This document shows, piece by piece, positions 24,134-31,362 of a stretch of DNA of 34,572 bases (the first letter of the stretch is position 1; each line of letters starts with the position of its first letter). Where the stretch lies: contig JAOAUC010000062.1 in NCBI GenBank assembly GCA_030157785.1, forward strand, positions 1 through 34,572. The letters are read 5' to 3'. Source of the stretch: Zoogloea oleivorans. Its GTDB lineage: Bacteria > Pseudomonadota > Gammaproteobacteria > Burkholderiales > Rhodocyclaceae. The notes beneath the pieces are model-generated. The model did no database searches. It saw only the letters and a program-made list of their open reading frames with translations, and had not been told where the DNA came from. Both the position numbers and the translations under genes were made by a program.

Positions 24134-25804
24134 GTGCAGATAATTATCCCAATGTCAGGCTTCGGGGAGCGCTTCCGCCGCGCCAATTACACCGTCCCCA
24201 AGCCCCTGATCGAAATCGATGGCAAGCCGATTATTGGACACGTTATCGACATGTTCCCCGGCGAACATGACTTTCTGTTCATCTGCAACGACGATCACCT
24301 CCAGTGCGCCGAATACCGGATGGAGGAGATCCTCCGGCAGCTCTGCCCTACCGGCCGCATCGTCGGCATTCCGCCCCACAAGCTGGGGCCCATCCATGCG
24401 GTACGCCAGGTCGAACACCTGATCGATCCCGCACGGCCAGTCGTCGTCAATTACTGCGACTTCACCTGTTACTGGGACTGGGATAATTTCAAGAAATTCG
24501 TGGCCCTCACCGGCTGCGCCGGCGCCATACCGGCCTATAAAGGCTTCCATCCCCACACGCTGGGCAGCACCAACTACGCCTACATGCGCGAAGAGGGAGG
24601 CTGGGTGCTCGACATCCAGGAAAAACAGCCCTACACGGACAATCGCATGGAGGAATACGCCTCCAGCGGCACCTACTATTTTTCCTCCGGAAAACTGATG
24701 GGCGAGGCCTTCCAGCGCACACAGGAACAGGAGCTCAACATCGGTGGCGAGTACTACGTAAGCCTCGCCTACAAGCCCCTCTTGCAGAATGGCGATCCGG
24801 TGGCCGTCTATCCGCTCCAGCACTTCATGCAGTGGGGCACACCGAACGACGTAGCCGAATACCGGCATTGGTCCGCCGCCTTCCGGCGCATGACCGGTGA
24901 CCAGCCCGCGCCGCCCGAGGCCCGGGGATCCCTTGTGATTCCGATGGCAGGCATGGGACAGCGCTTTGCCAACGAAGGCTACGCCATCACCAAGCCACTG
25001 ATTCCCGTCTCCGGCAAACCCATGGTAATCCAGGCGACCGACGACCTTCCCCCCGCGCAGCAGCAGGTCTTCGTACTTCGCCAGGACATGCCCGGCGTCG
25101 AAGACATCTCGGCCGAACTCCGCCTCACCTATCCGGGAGCCGTCATCGAAACCATCCCGGCAGTCACTGAAGGCCAGGCCTGCACGGCCCTGATCGGTCT
25201 GGAGGCCCTGGCGGCACGGATCGGTGACGTGCCGGGTCCGGTCACCTTCGGCGCCTGTGACAACGGCGCCCTCTACGACACCGCTGCGCTGCAGGCCCTG
25301 ATCGACAAGCCGGAAGTGGACGTCATCGTCTGGGGCGCCTGCGGCCACGCCAATGCGGTTCGCCATCCGAAGATGTTCGGCTGGATCGACGCCGACAAGG
25401 GCGACATCCGGCGTATTTCCGTGAAAACTCCGCTCGCCGCACCCGACACCGATCCCGTCGTTCTGGGCACCTTCACCTTCCGCCGGGCGGCTGACTTTCG
25501 CCGGGCGGTAGCCAGCCTGATCGACGCCAACGACCGGATCAACGGCGAGTTCTACATCGACTCGTGCATCAACCACGCCATTGCCCTTGGCCTGAAATGT
25601 GCCCTCTTCGAGGTCGACAGCTTCCTCTCCTGGGGCACACCCAACGATCTGCGCACCTTCGAGTACTGGCAGTCATGCTTCCATAAATGGGCCGGCCATC
25701 CCTACCGGCTTGAACTCGACCGGCGCATCCCGTCCCAGGCCGTGGAAGGGCTGGCGGCCCGATACCGGCAGAGCATTCCCGAGCTGCCCAGCAAGTCCGC
25801 ATGA
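24134..25804 (+). CDS. Tandem double-domain sugar nucleotidyltransferase
   Basis: Predicted soluble nucleotidyltransferase that couples a nucleoside triphosphate to a sugar or polyol phosphate. The 556-residue protein is two homologous domains in tandem: about 1-253 and 266-518. Each begins with the nucleotide-binding loop (PMSGFGERF at 6-14; PMAGMGQRF at 270-278) followed by KPLI. Each has a metal-binding Asp (NYCDF, D109; GACDN, D376) and a closing QWGTPNDVAEYRHW or SWGTPNDLRTFEYW motif, offset by about 265 residues. Both copies look catalytically intact, so two reactions or an internal dimer are possible. The start is GTG with only a weak GAGA ribosome binding site. It overlaps the GtrA gene by four bases. 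The nucleotide and sugar are unknown. Confidence 0.88.
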   Translation: MQIIIPMSGFGERFRRANYTVPKPLIEIDGKPIIGHVIDMFPGEHDFLFICNDDHLQCAEYRMEEILRQLCPTGRIVGIPPHKLGPIHAVRQVEHLIDPARPVVVNYCDFTCYWDWDNFKKFVALTGCAGAIPAYKGFHPHTLGSTNYAYMREEGGWVLDIQEKQPYTDNRMEEYASSGTYYFSSGKLMGEAFQRTQEQELNIGGEYYVSLAYKPLLQNGDPVAVYPLQHFMQWGTPNDVAEYRHWSAAFRRMTGDQPAPPEARGSLVIPMAGMGQRFANEGYAITKPLIPVSGKPMVIQATDDLPPAQQQVFVLRQDMPGVEDISAELRLTYPGAVIETIPAVTEGQACTALIGLEALAARIGDVPGPVTFGACDNGALYDTAALQALIDKPEVDVIVWGACGHANAVRHPKMFGWIDADKGDIRRISVKTPLAAPDTDPVVLGTFTFRRAADFRRAVASLIDANDRINGEFYIDSCINHAIALGLKCALFEVDSFLSWGTPNDLRTFEYWQSCFHKWAGHPYRLELDRRIPSQAVEGLAARYRQSIPELPSKSA

Positions 25805-26205
25805 TCCGGCGCGAACTGGCCGTGTTCCTGGTGGTCGGCACGCTGACCGTGGTGGTGGACTTTCTTGCCTACCGCGGGCTGATTGGTGCCGGACTGCTGC
25901 CGCTTGACTGGGCCAAGGGTGCGGGCTTCCTGAGCGGGACTGTCTTCGCCTATTTCGCCAACCGCTTCTGGACGTTCAGCCACCAGGACCACAGCCCGGG
26001 CAGCGCCTGGCGCTTTGCCGGACTTTACGCAACCACCCTGGGCGCCAACGTCCTGATAAACAGCCTCACGCTGGGCTTGCTGGGCGGTGCCGGCGCAGCC
26101 ATCCAGCTCGCCTTTCTGGTAGCCACCGGCGTGTCTGCAGCCCTCAACTTCGTGGGCATGAAGCTATTCGTATTCAAGGCCGCGGGCCAGCCGGAGTTCC
26201 CATGA
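25801..26205 (+). CDS. GtrA-family membrane protein (second copy)
   Basis: Second GtrA-type protein in the window, proposed to flip a lipid-linked sugar. The 134 residues show four hydrophobic segments (about 6-25, 34-52, 67-88, 97-120). The GtrA start ELAVFLVVGTLTVVVDFLAY and the AYFANRFWTF motif after helix 2 are present, and the last helix ends FVGMKLFVF. It is clearly diverged from the copy at 19640, so this is not a recent duplication. Four-base overlaps join it to the nucleotidyltransferase before it and the glycosyltransferase after it. Confidence 0.88.
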   Translation: MIRRELAVFLVVGTLTVVVDFLAYRGLIGAGLLPLDWAKGAGFLSGTVFAYFANRFWTFSHQDHSPGSAWRFAGLYATTLGANVLINSLTLGLLGGAGAAIQLAFLVATGVSAALNFVGMKLFVFKAAGQPEFP

Positions 26206-26900
26206 AATTTTCTCTCGTCATCCCCTGCTACAACGAGTCCGCCAACCTGCCGCTCCTGCTGGAGCGCTGCCAAACCCTGGGCAGCCGCCCGGACGTGGAA
26301 GTCGTGCTGGTGGACAACGGCTCCACCGACAACAGCCCCCAGGTGCTGCGCGACCTTCTGCCCGCCCACCCCGGCTGCCGCAGCGTCCGGGTGGACAAGA
26401 ACCAAGGCTATGGTTTCGGCATTCTCAGCGGGCTGCGGGCAGCCAGGGGTGAAATCCTGGGCTGGACCCACGCCGACATGCAGACCGACCCCCAGGATGC
26501 CCTGCGCGGCCTGGAACTCTTCGAGCAGCACGGCAGCGGCATTTTCGTGAAGGGCCGTCGCTACGGTCGCCCTCTTGGCGACACGGCCTTCACTGTCGGC
26601 ATGAGCCTCTTCGAGACCGTGCTTCTGGGCAAACCCCTGTGGGACATCAACGCCCAGCCGACAATGTTCCCCCGCGCCTTCTTCGAAACCTGGCACGAGC
26701 CCCCCCACGACTTCTCCCTTGACCTCTATGCCTACTACGAGGCCCGTCGACAGGGTCTTGCCGTGCATCGCTTCCCCGTTCGTTTCGGCGAGCGCGCCCA
26801 TGGCGTTTCCCACTGGAACGTCAATTGGGCCGCCAAGCGCAAATTCATTCGCCGGACGGTCGATTTCAGCCTGCAACTGAGAAAATCCCTGACGCCATGA
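26202..26900 (+). CDS. Family 2 glycosyltransferase without membrane helices
   Basis: GT-A fold glycosyltransferase related to dolichyl-phosphate mannose synthase-like enzymes. The 232 residues contain LVIPCYNESANLP (5-17), VLVDNGSTDNS (about 45-55), the KNQGYGFGILSGLRAARGE segment and a DxD-like HADMQTDP. Unlike the 17888 enzyme it has no C-terminal membrane helices. The catalytic half ends at about 215 with the RTVDFSLQLRKSL tail. The adjacent GtrA suggests a polyprenyl phosphate acceptor. It overlaps the GDPD-like gene by four bases (ATGA). Acceptor and donor are inferred only from context. Confidence 0.9.
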   Translation: MKFSLVIPCYNESANLPLLLERCQTLGSRPDVEVVLVDNGSTDNSPQVLRDLLPAHPGCRSVRVDKNQGYGFGILSGLRAARGEILGWTHADMQTDPQDALRGLELFEQHGSGIFVKGRRYGRPLGDTAFTVGMSLFETVLLGKPLWDINAQPTMFPRAFFETWHEPPHDFSLDLYAYYEARRQGLAVHRFPVRFGERAHGVSHWNVNWAAKRKFIRRTVDFSLQLRKSLTP

Positions 26901-27502
26901 AGCTCATTTCCCATCGCCGCAATACCCTTGCCGAACTGATCGCCACCCCCGAACAATACGGGGTCGAAGTGGACATCCGCAGCTACGGCGACAAGCTGGT
27001 CATCCACCACGACCCCTTTGTCGAGGGTGAGCGCTTCGAGAGCTGGATCGCTCAATACCGCCACGGCACCCTGATTCTCAACGTCAAGGAAGAGGGTCTG
27101 GAGGCGCGCCTGATCGACCTGATGAAGGCCCACGGCATCGACGATTACTTCTTTCTCGACCAATCCTTCCCCTTCCTGGTCAAGTGGTCCCGCCTGGGCG
27201 AGCATCGCTGCGCGGTGAGGGTTTCGGAGTTCGAGTCGGTCGAGACTGCCCTGAGCCTGGCTGGCAAGGTGGACTGGGTATGGGTGGACTGCTTCACCCG
27301 CTTTCCGCTGGACGGCGGGGATGCTGCGCGACTGAAGGACGCCGGTTTCCGGCTATGCCTCGTCTCCCCGGAACTCCAGGGGCGCGACGCCACACTCGAA
27401 ATTCCGCAAATGATCAGACTGCTGGCCGAAAAGGGCATTGTGGCCGACGCCGTATGCACCAAGCGTCCCGACTTGTGGGAGGCCGCGGTTCAGAACCCAT
27501 GA
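26897..27502 (+). CDS. GDPD-like phosphodiesterase domain protein
   Basis: Small TIM-barrel protein resembling glycerophosphodiester phosphodiesterases. ATG 26897 overlaps the GT2 stop as ATGA and gives 201 residues, shorter than typical GDPDs of about 240. Visible family residues are SHRRNT (5-10) in place of the usual AHRG, E24 and D26 in VEVDIRS, and HHDPF (37-41). These match the His-Arg, Glu-x-Asp and His-Asp positions of the active site, so hydrolysis is plausible. There is no signal peptide, so it acts in the cytoplasm, perhaps on a phosphodiester intermediate of the pathway. It could instead be a non-catalytic relative. It overlaps the kinase fusion gene by four bases. Confidence 0.75.
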   Translation: MKLISHRRNTLAELIATPEQYGVEVDIRSYGDKLVIHHDPFVEGERFESWIAQYRHGTLILNVKEEGLEARLIDLMKAHGIDDYFFLDQSFPFLVKWSRLGEHRCAVRVSEFESVETALSLAGKVDWVWVDCFTRFPLDGGDAARLKDAGFRLCLVSPELQGRDATLEIPQMIRLLAEKGIVADAVCTKRPDLWEAAVQNP

Positions 27503-29553
27503 AGAAACTGTTTCTCAATCCTCTGTTCATCCTCGGCCTCGGCCTCCGCCTGGGTCTGATTGCCCTGATTGCCGCGCCACCTGCAACAGAGTGGTACCTC
27601 CCCTTCCTTGATGTCAGCACCAGCCGCTTCACCCTTAACCCTTGGGAGGTCTGGACGAGCTCGGGAGGCTCCCCGGTAGCCTTTCCCTACGGTTACGTGA
27701 TGTGGCTGGTCTTTCTGCCCCTCACCCTGCTGTGCAAGCTCATCGGCGCACCCTTGATCCTCGGCTACGGCCTGACCATCCTCGGCGCCGACCTGGCCTT
27801 GTTCGCCCTGCTCAGGCGTCTGCTGCCCGACCGGGACAAGTTGCTGCTGATTGCCTACTGGTTGTCGCCACTGGTGCTCCTGCCCAGCTACGGCCTTGGC
27901 CTCAACGATCTGATACCGGTCCTGCTGCTGACCCTGTCCCTCTATCTGCTCCGCCAGCTGAAACTGGAATACGCCGGCGCGGCCTGTATCGCAGCAATCT
28001 CCGCCAAGCTGAGCATGGTCCTGGCGCTGCCCTTCTTCGTGATCTACCTTCTGCACAACCGCCCTCTGCGCCAGTTTCTGGGCAAGTTCCTGCGGGGCTG
28101 CGGAATAGCCTTTGTGATACTGGGCGTGCCCTTCGCCTTGTCCGGCAGCGGTCCGCAGATGCTGTTCGGGAACCGGGAGCTAGACAAGGTCTACCTGTTC
28201 GCCTTTGACTTGGGCAGCAGCGTGTCGATCTACATCGTTCCGCTGGTATATCTGGTCACGCTCTACACCACCTGGCGTGTACGGCGTCTCAACTATGAGT
28301 TGTTTCAGGCCATACTGGGACTCGTGTTTCTGCTGGTGGTGCTGATGACACCGGCCTCGCCGGGCTGGTTCCTGTGGACGGTTCCCCTGCTGGTCAGCTA
28401 CCAGGCCATGAGCGGACGCATCGCTATCATTCTTACGGCACTGTTCTCCGCGGCATATACGCTCAACACCCTTCTGACCACTCCGCTGCACCTGGCCTCC
28501 TTCGGCAAGCTCGACGTTCTGGCTGAACTGCAGATGGGGCCCCAGACGGCCCACCACCTCACGTCGCTGTTCCACACCGGGCTCGTGGCCACCGGCATCA
28601 TCCTGGTCCTGCGCATCGCCCGCGAGACGGTGCGACGCAACGACTACTTCCGCCTGAGCCGCCGCCCCTTCGTGATTGGCGTGGCAGGTGACTCCGGCGC
28701 AGGCAAGGACACCTTCGCCGATGCCATCAAGGGCCTTTTCGGCGGCCACTCCGTGACCACCCTGTCGGGGGATGACTACCACCTGTGGGATCGCCAGAAG
28801 CCCATGTGGCAGGTGATGACCCACCTCAATCCCATGGCCAACGACCTGGAAGGCTTTGCCGGCGACCTGGTGGCGCTGGCCGATGGCAAGAGCATCCACT
28901 CCCGCCACTACAACCATCAGACCGGCAAGATGAGCCGGCCCTTCCGCATCAACAGCAACGACTTCATCATCGCCAGCGGCCTACATGCCCTGTACCTGCC
29001 AATCCTGCGTGAGTGCTACAACCTGAGCATTTACCTGGACATCGACGAAGCGCTCCGCAGGCACTTCAAGCTGCAGCGGGACGTGCATCAGCGAGGACAC
29101 ACGGTCGAGCGGGTCCTCGCTTCCTTCGAGAAGCGCGAGCCGGACTCCGCCCGCTTCATCCGCCCTCAGGCGGCCCATGCCGACCTGGCCCTGTCCCTGC
29201 AACCGATCCATCCGCGCATGCTCGAGGAGGCCAACGACCGGCATCCGCTGCGCTTCAAGCTGGTCGCCCGCTCTCGCCACGGCCTGAACGAACTCCTGCT
29301 GACCCGCATCCTCGTCGGCGTCTGCGGGCTTCACGTAGACGTCATCGTGAGTGACGAGGCCGGCGAGGTGGAACTGGTCATTGAAGGGGAGACCTCAGCG
29401 GATGACATCGCCCTTGCCGCACAGATGATCTGCCCGCGCATTCTCGAATTTCTCGATATCAAACCCGCATGGAAGGATGGGATGGTCGGCCTGATGCAGC
29501 TGATCACTCTCTCCCACGTCAACCAGGCTCTTACGAAGCGGTTCATATGGTGA
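27499..29553 (+). CDS. GT-C-like membrane protein fused to uridine-kinase-like P-loop domain
   Basis: Unusual two-part protein of 684 residues; the ATG at 27499 overlaps the previous stop as ATGA. Residues 1-375 hold about nine hydrophobic segments with features of GT-C glycosyltransferases (TLNPWEVW near 45-52, GLNDLIPVLLLTLSLYLL at 134-151, SPGWFLWTVP at 287-296). After a short basic linker, residues 390-684 form a uridine kinase/phosphoribulokinase-like domain. Its P-loop is GDSGAGKDT (397-405), followed by LSGDDYHLWDR (422-432), SRHYNH (468-473) and IIASGLHALYL (490-500). The last 110 residues are not recognised. The kinase would lie on the cytoplasmic side of the membrane. Possible substrates are a polyol, a sugar or a polyprenol; none can be chosen from sequence. 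A HAD gene overlaps its end by seven bases. Confidence 0.82.
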   Translation: MKKLFLNPLFILGLGLRLGLIALIAAPPATEWYLPFLDVSTSRFTLNPWEVWTSSGGSPVAFPYGYVMWLVFLPLTLLCKLIGAPLILGYGLTILGADLALFALLRRLLPDRDKLLLIAYWLSPLVLLPSYGLGLNDLIPVLLLTLSLYLLRQLKLEYAGAACIAAISAKLSMVLALPFFVIYLLHNRPLRQFLGKFLRGCGIAFVILGVPFALSGSGPQMLFGNRELDKVYLFAFDLGSSVSIYIVPLVYLVTLYTTWRVRRLNYELFQAILGLVFLLVVLMTPASPGWFLWTVPLLVSYQAMSGRIAIILTALFSAAYTLNTLLTTPLHLASFGKLDVLAELQMGPQTAHHLTSLFHTGLVATGIILVLRIARETVRRNDYFRLSRRPFVIGVAGDSGAGKDTFADAIKGLFGGHSVTTLSGDDYHLWDRQKPMWQVMTHLNPMANDLEGFAGDLVALADGKSIHSRHYNHQTGKMSRPFRINSNDFIIASGLHALYLPILRECYNLSIYLDIDEALRRHFKLQRDVHQRGHTVERVLASFEKREPDSARFIRPQAAHADLALSLQPIHPRMLEEANDRHPLRFKLVARSRHGLNELLLTRILVGVCGLHVDVIVSDEAGEVELVIEGETSADDIALAAQMICPRILEFLDIKPAWKDGMVGLMQLITLSHVNQALTKRFIW

Positions 29554-30299
29554 AGATCTACAACAGGGAGCGTTTCGATCGCCTTCCCGACGCAATCCTG
29601 TTTGACACTGACAATACCCTCTACCCTTACGACCCCGCTCACGCTGCAGCCCAGCGCGCCGTACGGGACAAGGTGGTGAGCACATTCTCGATCCACGGAG
29701 ACGAGTTCGACAAAGCCTTCAAGGAGGCCCGCAACCAGGTCAAGACGCGTCTCAAGCACACGGCTTCATCCCACAGTCGCCTGCTCTACCTCCAGCGCAT
29801 GCTGGAGATCATGGGCCTCGGATCGCAAGTATTGCTGGCCCTGGACTTTGAACAGACTTACTGGCGAACTTTCCTGTCCAACGCGATTCTCTTCGAAGGC
29901 GTCAAGGATCTCCTCGACGACCTGCGCCTGCTCGGGATTCCGACCGCGATCGTCACCGACCTGACCGCCCAGATCCAGTTCCGCAAGGTCGTCTACTTCG
30001 GCCTCGATCATTACTTCGACTACATCGTCACCAGTGAGGAAGCCGGCTTCGACAAGCCCCACGCGGCACCTTTCCAGATTGCCCTCGAAAAGATGCGCCC
30101 AGTCGGCGATTGCGTATGGATGATCGGCGACAACCCGATCAACGACATCCGTGGCGCCCGCGAGAAAATCAATGCAGTGACCCTGCAGAAAATCCACACG
30201 GGCTCGGAGCTGGGCGAAGGCGAAAATGCCCCGGACGCGTCTTTCAGCAGCTTCAATAACCTGCGCCACTTCCTCGCCGAACTGGGAGAGAAACGATGA
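29547..30299 (+). CDS. HAD-superfamily hydrolase
   Basis: Predicted cytoplasmic phosphatase. ATG 29547 gives 250 residues, and a GTG directly after it is an alternative. The nucleophile motif is FDTDNTLYP (19-27, D20 and D22), motif II is IVTD (T137), motif III FDKPHAAPF (K170) and motif IV IGDNPINDI (D195, D200). All are intact, so it should be active. A helical cap domain of about 100 residues lies between motifs I and II, as in type-I HADs such as phosphoglycolate or sugar phosphatases. It sits between the kinase fusion and the aldolase gene with 7- and 4-base overlaps. A role removing phosphate from a sugar phosphate intermediate is inferred. Confidence 0.9.
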   Translation: MVKIYNRERFDRLPDAILFDTDNTLYPYDPAHAAAQRAVRDKVVSTFSIHGDEFDKAFKEARNQVKTRLKHTASSHSRLLYLQRMLEIMGLGSQVLLALDFEQTYWRTFLSNAILFEGVKDLLDDLRLLGIPTAIVTDLTAQIQFRKVVYFGLDHYFDYIVTSEEAGFDKPHAAPFQIALEKMRPVGDCVWMIGDNPINDIRGAREKINAVTLQKIHTGSELGEGENAPDASFSSFNNLRHFLAELGEKR

Positions 30300-31324
30300 A
30301 CACCGCCAATACAGCCCTGCGCTCATCCGTCGAAGCCTATTGCGCAGCAATCGGCACCGATCCCTTGCTGGTCCAGGGCGCTGGCGGCAACGTCTCATGG
30401 AAGGACGGAGACACCCTCTGGGTGAAGGCCTCCGGCACCTGGCTCGCTGACGCGGCAGAGAAAGACATCTTCGTACCGGTGGACCTGCCCTCCCTGCACA
30501 AGGCCATCGCCGCCCGGAACTTCGAGGTGAAACCGAGCGTATGCAGCGACTCTCCCTTGCGCCCCTCCATCGAGACCCTGCTGCATGCCTTGATGCCTCA
30601 CACGGTCGTAGTCCACGTCCATGCCGTGGAAGTACTCGCTCACCTCGTGCGAAGCGGCTTCAGTGAAGCCCTCGGGGCTCCGCCGGATAGCACGATCCGC
30701 TGGGCCTGCGTGGGCTACCACAAGCCGGGCGCAGCGCTGGCCATGGGTATCGCCGACGCCCTCGCCGCAACGCCCGGGGCCAACGTGATCTTCCTTCAGA
30801 ACCACGGCGTGGTCATCGGTGCCGACAGCGTCGCTGAAGTCGATGCCATTTTGCAGGTCCTGGTTGCCGCCTTCCGGGTCGAACCACGCCGTCCCAATGA
30901 CGTCCCGGTGCCAAGCACCACCATCGAAACGAGTCCGGACCAAACCTGGCGCCCCGTCACCGATCCGCTGGTTCACCAGCTCGCCACCGACCCCGTCCTG
31001 TTCAAGCGCCTGCAATCCGCCTGGGCCCTTTATCCCGACCACGTGGTCTTCATGGGACCTAGCCCCCTCGCCGTCAACGATAAAGACGAGTTTGCCTCAC
31101 GCCTGCGGACAACCGTTCCATCACCAGGAGTAGTTTTTGTCCGCGACGTGGGGGTCTTCGCCGACCCAACGCTCAATGCCGGCAAACAGGCACAGATCCG
31201 TTGCTACTACGACGTTCTGGCTCGTCAAGCAACCGATACCACGCTATCTCCCCTAACGGAAAGCGATGTCGGTGAACTCATGAACTGGGATGCGGAGCGT
31301 TACCGTATCCAGATAGCCAAATAG
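30296..31324 (+). CDS. Class II aldolase/adducin-like protein
   Basis: Member of the class II (zinc) aldolase group, near the RhaD-related proteins once listed as COG3347. The 342 residues start with an aldolase domain of about 200 residues: QGAGGNVSWKDGDTLWVKASG (27-47, phosphate-binding region), a catalytic-type Glu in SIETLLHALMPH (E93), metal ligands H107 and H109 in VHVHAVEV, and the third ligand H170 in LQNHGVVIG. The final 130 residues are not recognised. No short-chain dehydrogenase domain is fused, unlike many relatives. The ATG overlaps the HAD gene by four bases. It could make or cleave a ketose phosphate feeding the pathway. An epimerase or decarboxylase role is also possible in this superfamily. 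Confidence 0.85.
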   Translation: MNTANTALRSSVEAYCAAIGTDPLLVQGAGGNVSWKDGDTLWVKASGTWLADAAEKDIFVPVDLPSLHKAIAARNFEVKPSVCSDSPLRPSIETLLHALMPHTVVVHVHAVEVLAHLVRSGFSEALGAPPDSTIRWACVGYHKPGAALAMGIADALAATPGANVIFLQNHGVVIGADSVAEVDAILQVLVAAFRVEPRRPNDVPVPSTTIETSPDQTWRPVTDPLVHQLATDPVLFKRLQSAWALYPDHVVFMGPSPLAVNDKDEFASRLRTTVPSPGVVFVRDVGVFADPTLNAGKQAQIRCYYDVLARQATDTTLSPLTESDVGELMNWDAERYRIQIAK

Positions 31325-31362
31325 ACCCCTGTTACCGCACGCCTCGACCCTCGCACAAAATT

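Noticed and set aside
24088..24270. Short open frame starting upstream of the nucleotidyltransferase
   Set aside because: Out of frame with and overlapping the real gene, no ribosome binding site and no motif; not treated as a leader peptide.
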